A stretch of 64,000 nt of DNA, taken from NCBI GenBank assembly GCA_003576685.1, contig QOZR01000006.1:245202-309201 (forward strand), written 5' to 3'. Of this stretch, positions 19,358 through 27,868 are shown piece by piece (the stretch's first letter is position 1; each line of letters starts with the position of its first letter). The translations under genes and the position numbers were made by a program. The notes below the pieces were generated by a model. The model saw only the letters and a program-made list of their open reading frames with translations, was not told where the DNA came from and did no database searches. This stretch comes from Virgifigura deserti (lineage in GTDB: Bacteria; Pseudomonadota; Alphaproteobacteria; Dongiales; Dongiaceae).

Positions 19358-19828
19358 ATGGCAGTCGCAATGACATTGCAGAAATATATGGAAGATCAGG
19401 GCGTCCCCTACGAGGTGGTGAGCCACCCCCGGGCGATGCGGATGGCGACGGCAGCGGAGGCGGCGCATCTGCCTGACGACCGCGTCGCCAAGACGGTCGT
19501 GCTCGAGGATGAGAGGGGCTATCTGCTGGCGATCGTTCCCGCTTCGCATCACATCCAGCTCGGCGAGGTGCATCGCTGGCTCGACCGGCATCTCGGCCTG
19601 GCTACGGAGGACGAGGTCGGGACCCTGTTCCAGGATTGCGAGCTCGGCGCCATTCCGCCGATCGGGGCTGCCTATGGCCTCGACGTCGTCATGGAGGACG
19701 ATCTGGCAGCCCAGCGCGACGTCTTCTTCGAGGCGGGCGATCACTGCAGCCTGATCCATGTCAGTGCCGAGGATTTTCGCCGGCTGATGCCGAACGCCCG
19801 GATCGGCCGGTTCAGTCGGCATGATTGA
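19358..19828 (+). CDS. YbaK/EbsC-type aminoacyl-tRNA deacylase domain protein
   Basis: 156-residue single-domain protein of the YbaK/ProX superfamily, expected to hydrolyse mischarged aminoacyl-tRNA. The family Lys is in V-A-K-T-V-V-L-E-D and G-A-I-P-P near residues 109-113 corresponds to the conserved substrate-pocket loop. GAGGAGG sits 6 bases before ATG 19358. It is short like free-standing editing proteins. The amino acid specificity cannot be inferred. Confidence 0.85.
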   Translation: MAVAMTLQKYMEDQGVPYEVVSHPRAMRMATAAEAAHLPDDRVAKTVVLEDERGYLLAIVPASHHIQLGEVHRWLDRHLGLATEDEVGTLFQDCELGAIPPIGAAYGLDVVMEDDLAAQRDVFFEAGDHCSLIHVSAEDFRRLMPNARIGRFSRHD

Positions 19829-19902
19829 TGTGCGGCTGCCGCGGATAGGGTCTTGATCGGGCGGCCCCGTTTGCCGCCGCGGCGGTCGTCCTTCGCCCAG
19901 AG

Positions 19903-19936
19903 TGTCCAACAGACCGTGGACAGGGTCTGTTGGACA
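19903..19936. repeat. 13-bp perfect inverted repeat upstream of an aminotransferase
   Basis: TGTCCAACAGACC (19903-19915) and its exact complement (19924-19936) are separated by 8 bases, and end 16 bases before the aminotransferase ATG. The centre-to-centre geometry suits a dimeric repressor site, or a hairpin occluding the ribosome site in mRNA. No adjacent regulator gene. Confidence 0.5.
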
Positions 19937-19952
19937 TTCTAAACCATCGGCC

Positions 19953-21140
19953 ATGCCGCTCCGTCCGAATCCGCTGCTCACTGCCGTCGCCGCGCCGCCG
20001 ATCGCCGAGGCGCAAGGCTGGATCGCCGGCCGCGATTTTCCTGCCGACAAGCCGCTGATCGATCTGGCGCAGGCGGTGCCGGACTATCCGCCGCCGCCGG
20101 TCTTGACCGACCATCTCGCGCGGCTCGTCGGCGACCCGGCTACCGCGCGCTATACGGAGATCGAGGGGATCGGCCCTCTGCGCGCCGCGCTCGCGGCCGA
20201 CATCGGCGCGCTATATGGTGCGCCGATAGCGCCTGAGCAGGTGATCGTCACGGCCGGCTGCAATCAGGCCTTCTGCCTCGCGATGATGGCGCTGGCCGCG
20301 CCGGGCGACGAGGTGATCGTCCCGCTGCCCTATTACTTCAATCACCAGATGTGGCTGGAGATGCAGGGCATCCGCGCCGTGCATTTGCCATTCCGGGCCG
20401 AGCGCGGCGGCGTTCCCGATCCCGAGGCGGCGGCCGCGCTGATCACGCCGCGGACGCGCGCCATCCTGCTGGTGACGCCGAACAATCCGACGGGCGCCGT
20501 CTATCCGCCGCCCGTCCTCGCCGCCTTCCATGACCTCGCCAGGCGGCATGACCTCGCGCTCGTCGTCGACGAAACCTATCGCGACTTTCTGCCGCAGGAC
20601 GGCGCCCCGCACGGGCTGTTCGCCGAACCGGGCTGGGCGGAGACGCTGGTCCATCTCTACAGCTTCTCGAAGACCTATTGCCTCACCGGCTATCGCGTCG
20701 GCGCGGTCGTCTGCGGTCCGCGGCTCGGGGCCGAGATCGCCAAGGCGATGGACTGTGTCGCGATCTGCGCGCCGCGTATCGGACAGGAGGCGGCGCTCCG
20801 CGGCCTCACGGCCCTCGGCGCCTGGCGACAGGAGAACACCGCGCTGATGCGCGGGCGTCTCGCCGCGCTGCGCGAGGCCTTCGCGCGCAACGACCTCGGC
20901 TATGAGCTGGTCAGTGCCGGCGCTTATTTCGCCTATCTGCGTCACCCCTTCTCCGGTGAGACGGCGAGCGACGTCGCGCGCCGGCTGGCGGCGGAGCAGA
21001 ACCTGCTCTGCCTGCCGGGCAGCATGTTCGGGCCGGGGCAGGAGGACTATCTCCGCTTCGCCTTCGCCAATGTTCCCGCCGAGGCGATGCCGGCGGTCGC
21101 CGCACGCCTCGCGGCCAGCCTGAAGCGTCGGTCGTCTTGA
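19953..21140 (+). CDS. PLP-dependent aminotransferase, class I/II
   Basis: 395-residue fold-type I aminotransferase. N-N-P-T-G is at 177-181, the PLP Asp is in V-V-D-E-T-Y (D206), and Schiff-base Lys240 is in S-F-S-K-T-Y followed by G-Y-R-V-G. The R-F-A-F-A-N motif near the C-terminus carries the carboxylate-binding Arg. ATG 19953 gives a normal N-terminus but no clear ribosome site; the inverted repeat lies directly upstream. The stop overlaps the TTG start of the phosphatase gene. Amino donor unknown. Confidence 0.88.
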   Translation: MPLRPNPLLTAVAAPPIAEAQGWIAGRDFPADKPLIDLAQAVPDYPPPPVLTDHLARLVGDPATARYTEIEGIGPLRAALAADIGALYGAPIAPEQVIVTAGCNQAFCLAMMALAAPGDEVIVPLPYYFNHQMWLEMQGIRAVHLPFRAERGGVPDPEAAAALITPRTRAILLVTPNNPTGAVYPPPVLAAFHDLARRHDLALVVDETYRDFLPQDGAPHGLFAEPGWAETLVHLYSFSKTYCLTGYRVGAVVCGPRLGAEIAKAMDCVAICAPRIGQEAALRGLTALGAWRQENTALMRGRLAALREAFARNDLGYELVSAGAYFAYLRHPFSGETASDVARRLAAEQNLLCLPGSMFGPGQEDYLRFAFANVPAEAMPAVAARLAASLKRRSS

Positions 21141-21733
21141 CGGCGACGCCCGACTTCGCCGTCCGGGTCGGCGGCCTGCACACGATCCGGGCCGATCTGG
21201 AGGCGTTCCGGCCGACTCACCTGATCGGCATCCTCGACCCGGCGGTACCTGAGGCGGTGGCGCGTCTCGGCGTCGCGCCGGAGCGGGAGCTGCTGATCCT
21301 CCGCTTTCGCGACACGGCGCACACAGAGCCCGGCGGCCCGGCCGTCACCCATGTCGAGGCGATTCTCAGCTTCCTCGATCGGGCGATCGCCCGCTGCGGC
21401 GAGGCGGAGGTCCGCCTGTTCGTCCACTGCCATGCCGGCGTCAGCCGAAGCACCGCGACGGCCTATCTGGCGCTCGTCCGCAAGCATGGGGTCGAGCAGG
21501 CGGAGGCGGCCTTCGCCGAGCTGCTGCGAGTCACGACGAAGCCCTGGCCCAACCTCAGCATGGTCGCCCACGCCGATCAGATTCTCGGCGGCGGCGGGCG
21601 CCTGCTGAAGCCGCTCGAAACCTACCGGGCGCGCCATCCCAACCGGCCCCACGCCCACGGCCGGCTGCACCGGCTCCGCATGCGCCGCGATCCGGGCTAT
21701 GTGGCGGCGGTCAGGATGGCGGCCGGGGAGTAG
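21137..21733 (+). CDS. Tyrosine-phosphatase-like protein
   Basis: 198-residue protein with the cysteine phosphatase loop H-C-H-A-G-V-S-R-S-T (nucleophile C98, R104). Compact alphaproteobacterial family, probably a protein tyrosine or dual-specificity phosphatase. The start is TTG 21137, overlapping the aminotransferase stop by 4 bases (TTGA), which implies coupled translation. Its 3' end abuts a transposase remnant. Confidence 0.82.
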   Translation: MTATPDFAVRVGGLHTIRADLEAFRPTHLIGILDPAVPEAVARLGVAPERELLILRFRDTAHTEPGGPAVTHVEAILSFLDRAIARCGEAEVRLFVHCHAGVSRSTATAYLALVRKHGVEQAEAAFAELLRVTTKPWPNLSMVAHADQILGGGGRLLKPLETYRARHPNRPHAHGRLHRLRMRRDPGYVAAVRMAAGE

Positions 21734-21735
21734 GA

Positions 21736-21873
21736 ATACCGCCAAATCCGCGTCACTCCTATGCGCCAAGGAAGCTGGCGGGCGACGTTGCGCCGCCTTG
21801 GTTGCCTGCCGTCCTTTCGCTCACCGGCCAGCAAGACACGCTCGCACAGATCCACCGAATAGGGCCGGGCGTG
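21736..21873 (-). pseudogene. Decayed N-terminal fragment of an IS630-like transposase
   Basis: On the minus strand, from 21873 downwards, the translation begins H-A-R-P-Y-S-V-D-L-C-E-R-V and continues to I-G-V-T-R-I-W-R-Y. This matches the start of IS630-family transposases (R-P-Y-S-x-D-L-R-E-R-V followed by a helix-turn-helix ending R-W-V). An in-frame stop lies 3 codons upstream, no start codon remains, and the catalytic DDE region is absent. The sequence stops against the phosphatase gene. The identification rests on about 45 residues. Confidence 0.5.
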
Positions 21874-22426
21874 GAACTTCCCTCACCACGACACATCCTG
21901 TTCAACGGATAGCTCCCCGTCGCAACAGCTTCCGGGTTCTCCGAGCCCACCGAACTGGAACCGGGCGGCGTCCCACGCGCCTGTATCGCGATCAGGTTCT
22001 CGCGCAACTGCCGCGTGCTCCACCGCAGGCAACTGAAGGGCGGGTCGGGTTTCGATCGGCGACCAGCGCCGAAACGGATCAGACTCCAACCGGCGCCGAT
22101 AGAGAATCTCTCTATTCAGGCGGAGTTCTCTCAGCCTGCGCGGACCAATGGAGAGAGACAGTCTCTACCGAGCGGCCAAAACAGATACTTTTTTTCTAAC
22201 CCTTGGCATAGCTTTGTTAACCGGACGAGAGGAGGCAGCCTAGCTGAGCCGATCTCAGCCTCCCCAAAGAGGCAATGGCATTGAGCTGTTTGGCAATCCG
22301 TCAGTAAGTCTGGTTGAGCCAAGCGCAAATTATCTGGATGTGAAGGCTGCGACCGCTCCGAAGTGGCTGGGCGACCCCAGCCATATCGCCTTGTTCCTCC
22401 AAAACGAAGTAAATAGGGAGCTTAAG
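21874..22426. other. Non-coding region with short inverted repeats
   Basis: Over 500 bases without a credible gene, less GC-rich than the neighbours. It holds ATAGAGA-ATC-TCTCTAT (22099-22115), AGAGAC-A-GTCTCT (22154-22166), a T-run at about 22188-22195, and a GCTGAG/CTCAGC hairpin (22243-22259). Position suggests both insertion debris and the control region of the following ABC operon. Confidence 0.5.
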
Positions 22427-23248
22427 TTGAAGAGAATACTTCTGGCCACCATGGCTCTGACCGCTGTCTCAGTGACAGCCTATGCGCAAGAGGGCGATCC
22501 GCTTGTCGCCGGCGTCGAAGGGTCTTTCCCTCCTTGGGCCTACGTCGAGAGCGGCGAGTTCAAGGGCATCGCCATCGATGCGATGCGCGCCATTGCCGCA
22601 GATCAGGGCTTGAATGTCGAGTTTCGCGAGCTGCCGTGGCCATCCCTGATTCCAGCCCTCTCGAAGGGCCATATCGATCTTCTCGTCACGGGTCTGAACG
22701 TTACAGCCGAGCGCGCCGAGGTGCTCGACTTCACGATCCCGTGGTGGGAGAACGACGACGAGATCCTGGTCGCTTCCGATAGCGACAAGAACGCCGTGAC
22801 CGCGCTCTGTTGCGGTGCAACTGTCGGGGCCCAGTCCGGTGCGACGCAGCACACATGGCTGCAACAGAACCTCGTCGACAGCGGCGTCGACATCACGTTG
22901 CGGGGATATGAGGATTACGTGACTGCGGTCGAAGATCTCGGCATAGGCCGCCTCGATGCCGTGGTGACGAGTACCGACACCGCCGAAAGCCTGATCAGCA
23001 AGGGCCGCGATCTCAAAATCGTCGGAACGATCCAGCAGAACCAGCCGCAGGCGCTTGCGGTGCAGGAGGGTGACCCCAACAATCTGCTTGAGAAGCTCAA
23101 CAAGGGCATCATGAACATCTACAAGAACGGGAAATGGGCGGAGATCGTTCACCGGTACACGCCGGAGGCAACCATCCGCGCCATTCCAACGGCCATGCCG
23201 GACTACGTGGACAGCTACCAGGAGCCGATCCCCGGATACCCCGGTTAA
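22427..23248 (+). CDS. Amino acid ABC transporter substrate-binding protein
   Basis: 273-residue periplasmic binding protein (type 2, polar amino acid family). A signal peptide ends A-Y-A before Q-E-G-D-P. F-P-P-W-A-Y, G-x-x-I-D-A-M-R-A-I and T-A-E-R-A-E-V-L-D-F are the characteristic ligand-pocket segments. TTG 22427 follows AGGGAG at 22415-22420; the upstream in-frame ATG at 22340 would hide the signal peptide. First gene of a four-gene uptake operon with codon use less GC-biased than its surroundings. Confidence 0.87.
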   Translation: MKRILLATMALTAVSVTAYAQEGDPLVAGVEGSFPPWAYVESGEFKGIAIDAMRAIAADQGLNVEFRELPWPSLIPALSKGHIDLLVTGLNVTAERAEVLDFTIPWWENDDEILVASDSDKNAVTALCCGATVGAQSGATQHTWLQQNLVDSGVDITLRGYEDYVTAVEDLGIGRLDAVVTSTDTAESLISKGRDLKIVGTIQQNQPQALAVQEGDPNNLLEKLNKGIMNIYKNGKWAEIVHRYTPEATIRAIPTAMPDYVDSYQEPIPGYPG

Positions 23249-23287
23249 TGCTGCTACGCCAGAAGTTGCCGTTCATCCGAGGTTCTG

Positions 23288-23956
23288 ATGATCTGGAATA
23301 CCCTGTACGATAATCTTCCGTACCTGCTCCACGGCACCTGGATCGCATTGCAGCTTCTGGCGGGCCTCCTGGCCATAGGCCTCGTTCTTGGGCTGGCGCT
23401 TGCACTCGTGGAGGTCTATGGCGGCCGCCTTGCGAGGGTCTGCGGCATCGTTTTCGAGCGTGTGTTTCGCGGTATCCCGGCCGTTGTTCTTCTGCTCCTG
23501 TCCTACTACGGCGTTTCCGATTTCATTGAGATCCCGCCATTCCTGGCGGCCGTGCTCGCGCTCGGTCTGCGCTCGACCGCCTACCAGTCACAGATCTTCC
23601 GGGGAGCGATCCAAGCCGTACCGGTTGGGCAGATGATGGCCGCACGAGCGCTCGGCATGGGGCGGGTGGAAGCCATCTTCCGCATCGTCATTCCTCAAGC
23701 GATGCGCCATGCCATCGGTCCATGGACGAATGAGTTCTCTTCCGAACTGAAAGCGACCTCACTCGCCTACGTCATCGGCGTAATCGAACTGACACGCCAA
23801 GCCAAGTACATCATCTCAAGCACACAGGGAAACATCCTGATCGTGTTCGGTGTCGTTGCTATCATCTACTTCATCATCAACCGGCTGGGGAACATCGCGC
23901 TCTACCGGCTTGAGGCCAGGATGACGGTTCCTGGTTTCGAACGGAGGCGCGCATGA
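23288..23956 (+). CDS. Polar amino acid ABC transporter permease
   Basis: 222-residue inner-membrane permease of the HisM/GlnP type with about five spans. The EAA-like loop reads A-A-R-A-L-G-M-G-R-V-E-A-I-F-R-I-V-I-P-Q-A-M-R. It overlaps the following ATPase gene by 4 bases (ATGA) and forms a heterodimer with the permease at 24690. Confidence 0.9.
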   Translation: MIWNTLYDNLPYLLHGTWIALQLLAGLLAIGLVLGLALALVEVYGGRLARVCGIVFERVFRGIPAVVLLLLSYYGVSDFIEIPPFLAAVLALGLRSTAYQSQIFRGAIQAVPVGQMMAARALGMGRVEAIFRIVIPQAMRHAIGPWTNEFSSELKATSLAYVIGVIELTRQAKYIISSTQGNILIVFGVVAIIYFIINRLGNIALYRLEARMTVPGFERRRA

Positions 23957-24693
23957 GCACTGTCCTCAGGGTCGAGAGCATCGTGAAGCGCTACAGCGAT
24001 CACGCGGTTCTCAACGGCGTCTCGCTCGAGCTTGCCCGCGGCGAGGCGAAGGTCATCATGGGGCCCTCCGGCACCGGCAAGTCGACGCTCCTTCGCTGCA
24101 TCAATCACTTGACGCCACCTGATGAGGGTCGGGTTTTCCTAGAGGGTGAGGAGCTCACGTCCGAGAACATCAACAAGATTCGCCAACGCCTCGCCTTCGT
24201 GTTCCAGGATTTCAACCTGTTCCTGCACCTGACGGTACTCGACAATGTTCGCATCGGACCGCGCAGGATACTCGGACAGTCGAAGGAAGAGGCCACGGAA
24301 CGGGCCCTGACCGAGTTGCGCCGCGTCGGGCTGGAGGATCGGGCGAATTATTATCCGGCGCAGTTGTCCGGTGGACAGCAGCAGAGGGCGTCAATCGCCC
24401 GGGCTCTGGCCATGGATCCAAAGGTGATTCTGTTCGACGAGCCGACGTCGGCTCTCGACCCGGAACTGACGGGCGAAGTCGTCGCCGTCATGAAGCAACT
24501 CGCCAGCGAAGGCATGACGATGCTCGTCGTCAGCCACGAAGTTGCCTTTGCACGTTCTGCCGCCGACAAGATAATTTTCATGGAGGGCGGCTACATCGTC
24601 GAGGAGGCGACGCCCGAGGTTATCCTCAGAAATCCTAGAAGTGACCGTACCCGAGGCTTTCTCAAGGCGATCGGCGAGCAAGAGGCGGTATGA
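23953..24693 (+). CDS. Amino acid ABC transporter ATP-binding protein
   Basis: 246-residue ATPase of the GlnQ/HisP class. Walker A is G-P-S-G-T-G-K-S-T, the signature is L-S-G-G-Q-Q-Q-R, Walker B is [13 protein letters not shown] and the switch is S-H-E. It overlaps both neighbouring permease genes by 4 bases and so is translated in step with them. Confidence 0.93.
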   Translation: MSTVLRVESIVKRYSDHAVLNGVSLELARGEAKVIMGPSGTGKSTLLRCINHLTPPDEGRVFLEGEELTSENINKIRQRLAFVFQDFNLFLHLTVLDNVRIGPRRILGQSKEEATERALTELRRVGLEDRANYYPAQLSGGQQQRASIARALAMDPKVILFDEPTSALDPELTGEVVAVMKQLASEGMTMLVVSHEVAFARSAADKIIFMEGGYIVEEATPEVILRNPRSDRTRGFLKAIGEQEAV

Positions 24694-25364
24694 GCGAGTT
24701 CCTCGATTTCGCCGCTGAACACCTGCCTTACATTCTGGAGGGCTTGCCAACGACCTTGGCGCTCTGGATTCTCGCGATCACGTTCGGGTTCTTTTTTGGC
24801 CTGCTCTTGGCATGGTGCCGAATCTATGGCGGGCGCCTCGCTTACAGTCTCGCCACTGTTTATGTCGAGATCTTCCGCGGCACACCCATGCTGGTGCAGA
24901 TGTTCTTCATATATCTGGGGCTGCCTGAGATCGGGATCGTATTCGATCCCTTCACTGCGGCCGTCGTGGCTATCGGGCTAAACACCTCGGCCTATCAGGC
25001 GGAGTATTTTCGAGGGGCGCTTCTTTCGGTGCCTTCCGGTCAGATGGCTGCAGCACAGGCAATGGGCATGAGCCGCATGCAGGCTCTCATACAAATTGTT
25101 TTGCCTCAGGCCTTGCGCCGCGTTCTTCCGCAGTGGTCCAACGAAGCGATCCTCGAGCTCAAGTTCACCTCTATTGCCTTTGCGATCGGCGTCACCGAGA
25201 TTACGGCACGTGCAGAAAAGATAGGCTATCAGACGTTTGAGTTCTTCAATACGTTCGTTTTGGTTGCTCTTGTCTATCTGGTTTTGACGGCAACAGTGGC
25301 CGAACTTCTTGCGTGGCTTGAACGGAAGACCTACGTGCCCGGTGTCACAGCCCGCGCCGGGTAA
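24690..25364 (+). CDS. Polar amino acid ABC transporter permease
   Basis: 224-residue second permease of the same importer. R-G-T-P-M-L-V-Q-M-F-F-I-Y precedes the EAA-type loop A-A-A-Q-A-M-G-M-S-R-M-Q-A-L. It ends the operon; a repeat region with a 21-bp inverted repeat follows. Confidence 0.9.
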   Translation: MSEFLDFAAEHLPYILEGLPTTLALWILAITFGFFFGLLLAWCRIYGGRLAYSLATVYVEIFRGTPMLVQMFFIYLGLPEIGIVFDPFTAAVVAIGLNTSAYQAEYFRGALLSVPSGQMAAAQAMGMSRMQALIQIVLPQALRRVLPQWSNEAILELKFTSIAFAIGVTEITARAEKIGYQTFEFFNTFVLVALVYLVLTATVAELLAWLERKTYVPGVTARAG

Positions 25365-25390
25365 ACACAGATCCGGAGCCCGTGAACGTG

Positions 25391-25465
25391 TTTCGACAGG
25401 CTCATGCTTCGACAGGCTCAGCGTGGGGATTCGGTGCCCTCATCCTGAGCCTGTCGAAGCATGAG
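25391..25465. repeat. Inverted repeat element of the CTTCGACAGGCTCAG type
   Basis: A perfect 21-bp inverted repeat: arms 25401-25421 and 25445-25465, loop of 23 bases. It contains CTTCGACAGGCTCAG and its complement, plus an extra direct copy TTTCGACAGGCTCATG at 25391-25406. This core is a familiar dispersed intergenic repeat in alphaproteobacteria. Here it follows the amino acid ABC operon and could end its transcript. Confidence 0.7.
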
Positions 25466-25590
25466 GAATGGCGCTCGGCCGCGGAAGCAGCTTCATTCCG
25501 CATTGCTCCCATGCGCGAAGGGATCTGGCAGAGAACGTCGCGCGGCCTTAAGGTTGCCTGCCCTTCCATCCGTCGAAAGTCTCGAAACCC

Positions 25591-26484
25591 GTGTCCGCCG
25601 GTCTGCTCTATGCTTTCACCGTGCTGTTCTGGGGCACGTCATGGTTCGCGATCGAGCTTCAGCTCGGCGTCGTCGCGCCGGAGCTGTCGATCACCTACCG
25701 CTTCATCCTGTCGGCCGGAATGCTGCTGTTGTTCTGCGTCGCGACCGGACGGCGGCTGCGCTTCCCGCTTCGCGACCACCTGTTCATGGCGCTGCAGGGG
25801 GCGTCCCTCTTCTCGCTGAACTACATGCTGTTCTATGAGGCGGCCGCGCATCTGGCGAGCGGGCTGCTGGCGGTCTGCTTCTCGACCATCGTCGTAATGA
25901 ATATCGCGAATGGCGCGCTGTTCTTCCGCCATGCGGTGGACCCGCGGGTCGCGGTGGGCGCGCTTTTCGGCTTGGTCGGTCTCGGCTTGGTGTTCTGGCC
26001 GGAGGTGGCGGGTTTCGAGTTCTCCCGGGAGGCGGCGCTCGGCCTCGGCCTGTCGCTGATCGCTACCTATCTCGCCTCGCTCGGCAACATGGTCTCGGTC
26101 CGCCATAAGCAGGCGCGGATTCCCGTGGTGGAAAGCAACGCCATCGGCATGGCCTATGGCGCGGCGCTGTCGCTTGGCCTCGCGCTCGGCGGCGGCGCGC
26201 CGCTCGCTTTCGACTGGTCGTGGACCTATGTCCTGTCGCTGATCTATCTCGCGCTGTTCGCCTCGGTGCTCGGGTTCGGATTTTACCTCACCCTGCTGCA
26301 GCGGATCGGCGCCGACCGCGCAGCCTATGCCACGGTGCTGTTTCCGATGGTGGCGCTGGCCGTCTCGACGCTGTTCGAAGGCTATCGCTGGACCGCGCTT
26401 GCCGCCATCGGCGTCGGGCTCGTGCTGGCGGGCAACCTTCTGGTGCTGGTGCGACGCCGGAAGCGCGCCCCGGCGCCCGCTTGA
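25591..26484 (+). CDS. DMT-superfamily transporter (EamA)
   Basis: 297-residue inner-membrane protein with ten hydrophobic segments in two EamA repeats, e.g. A-F-T-V-L-F-W-G-T-S-W-F near the start and the second repeat ending before the basic tail R-R-R-K-R. The start is GTG 25591. It is convergent with the LysR regulator. The substrate is unknown; amino acid or metabolite export is typical. Confidence 0.87.
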   Translation: MSAGLLYAFTVLFWGTSWFAIELQLGVVAPELSITYRFILSAGMLLLFCVATGRRLRFPLRDHLFMALQGASLFSLNYMLFYEAAAHLASGLLAVCFSTIVVMNIANGALFFRHAVDPRVAVGALFGLVGLGLVFWPEVAGFEFSREAALGLGLSLIATYLASLGNMVSVRHKQARIPVVESNAIGMAYGAALSLGLALGGGAPLAFDWSWTYVLSLIYLALFASVLGFGFYLTLLQRIGADRAAYATVLFPMVALAVSTLFEGYRWTALAAIGVGLVLAGNLLVLVRRRKRAPAPA

Positions 26485-26514
26485 GGCCCAGCCTGTCCGG
26501 TAAGGCTGATACGC

Positions 26515-27420
26515 CTATTCCGCGCCCTTGCCGCGCGCGGCTTCGGCCAACAGCCAGTCACGAAAAGCGACGATCTTCGGTCGGTCGGCATTCGATTCCG
26601 GCGCGACCAGATAAAAGGCGAACTCCGTCGGCAGGCAGATATCGAACGGCTTGACGAGGCGGCCGGCCGCGAGATCGTCGCCGGCCAGCGCGTTGTGACT
26701 GAGCGCGACGCCCAGCCCGTCGATCGCCGCCTGAAGCATCAGGTTGGAATAATTGAAGCTGAGCGCCCGCCGTGGCGAGACGCCGTCAACGCCGGCAACG
26801 GCCAGCCAGCGTGACCAGAAATCCTCGTTCCAATCGGAATCGTGGAGAAGAGGATGATGGGCGAGATCGGCCGGCACCCGCAGCGGGGCCGGACCCTCCA
26901 GCAACTTCGGGCTGCAGACCGGAAACAGATGCTCAGTCAGCAAGGGCTCGATCCGTAGTCCCGGCCAATTCCCGCGGCCGTAGCGGATCGCCAGGTCGAC
27001 GTCGTCTCGCTCGAAATCCACGAGCTTCTCGGTCGCGGAGATCCGCACATCGATCTCCGGATGGCGTTCGCGAAAGCCGCGCAGCCGCGGTACCAGCCAT
27101 TTGGCGGCGAAGGAGGGCATGGTGCTGACCGTCAGCGGACCGCTCTGGTCCTGCTGGCGCACCTGCCGCGAGGCATCGGCCAGCCGCTCGAAGATCTCGC
27201 GCAGGGGCTTCAAATAGGACTGCCCGGCCTCCGTCAGGACGACGGTCCGGTTGAGGCGGCGGAAGAGGGGAACGCCGAGCCAGTCCTCCAGCGCCTTGAT
27301 CTGGTGGCTGACGGCGCTGTGGGTGACATGCAGCTCCTGCGCCGCCCTGGTGAAGCTCAGCAAGCGGGCGGCGACGACGAAATAATGCACGGCCTTGAGC
27401 GGCGGCAGGCGATCGGCCAT
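26515..27420 (-). CDS. GcvA-type LysR-family transcriptional regulator
   Basis: 301-residue LysR regulator. The N-terminal winged helix includes F-T-R-A-A-Q-E-L-H-V-T-H-S-A-V-S-H-Q-I-K, and the effector domain starts near residue 90 with S-G-P-L-T-V-S-T-M-P-S-F-A-A-K-W-L-V-P-R-L, characteristic of the GcvA subgroup. The neighbouring EamA transporter is convergent and a DUF1127 gene is divergent; targets are unknown. Confidence 0.9.
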   Translation of the reverse strand: MADRLPPLKAVHYFVVAARLLSFTRAAQELHVTHSAVSHQIKALEDWLGVPLFRRLNRTVVLTEAGQSYLKPLREIFERLADASRQVRQQDQSGPLTVSTMPSFAAKWLVPRLRGFRERHPEIDVRISATEKLVDFERDDVDLAIRYGRGNWPGLRIEPLLTEHLFPVCSPKLLEGPAPLRVPADLAHHPLLHDSDWNEDFWSRWLAVAGVDGVSPRRALSFNYSNLMLQAAIDGLGVALSHNALAGDDLAAGRLVKPFDICLPTEFAFYLVAPESNADRPKIVAFRDWLLAEAARGKGAE

Positions 27421-27580
27421 GGCCCGTTTCTCGCGTCAATTTATCTAACCGATCCTATGAGAAAGGATCGTTTGTCGGCAACAACAAGAACAGTCATTTT
27501 GTCACTCAAGAGAAGTATCACTCCGGCCAATCCGGTGAATTGCCGTCAGGAAACGACTCTTGCCTGTGAGGAAAATGACG

Positions 27581-27853
27581 ATGACTCAGTGTGTGAAGAC
27601 ATCCTCGAGCGACGTTTGCGGATCGATGCCGCGGAGTCTCTCTGCCGAGCGGCCGGTCCGTGGTTTCATGCCCGCTCTGGTGGCGGCCGTCGATGCCGGC
27701 CTCGAACGGGTCGTCGATACCCTGTTCGCATGGCAGCAGCGTCGGGCCGACCGCCTTCGCCTGCAGAGCATGGACGACTACATGCTGCAGGATATCGGGC
27801 TGAGTCGGGCCGATATCGAGGCGGAGGTGTCTAAGCCGTTCTGGCGCCCCTAG
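27581..27853 (+). CDS. DUF1127 (YjiS-like) small protein
   Basis: 90-residue protein whose last 40 residues are the DUF1127 module: W-Q-Q-R-R-A-D-R-L-R-L-Q-S-M-D-D-Y-M-L-Q-D-I-G-L followed by S-R-A-D-I-E-A-E-V. Such small Arg-rich domains are linked to RNA turnover and nutrient or stress responses in alphaproteobacteria. TGAGGAAA at 27565-27572 favours ATG 27581 over 27575 or TTG 27560. The N-terminal 45 residues are not recognised. Confidence 0.75.
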   Translation: MTQCVKTSSSDVCGSMPRSLSAERPVRGFMPALVAAVDAGLERVVDTLFAWQQRRADRLRLQSMDDYMLQDIGLSRADIEAEVSKPFWRP

Positions 27854-27868
27854 GGCGGTCCCGACCAG

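Noticed and set aside
19254..19373. 39-codon frame before the YbaK-type gene
   Set aside because: It overlaps the well-supported YbaK-type start, has only a weak ribosome site and an unremarkable Pro/Lys-rich translation.
22204..22218. Sigma54-like promoter TGGCAT...TTGT ahead of the amino acid ABC operon
   Set aside because: The distance between the GG and the TG elements is one base shorter than sigma54 promoters allow, and the -12 GC is absent.
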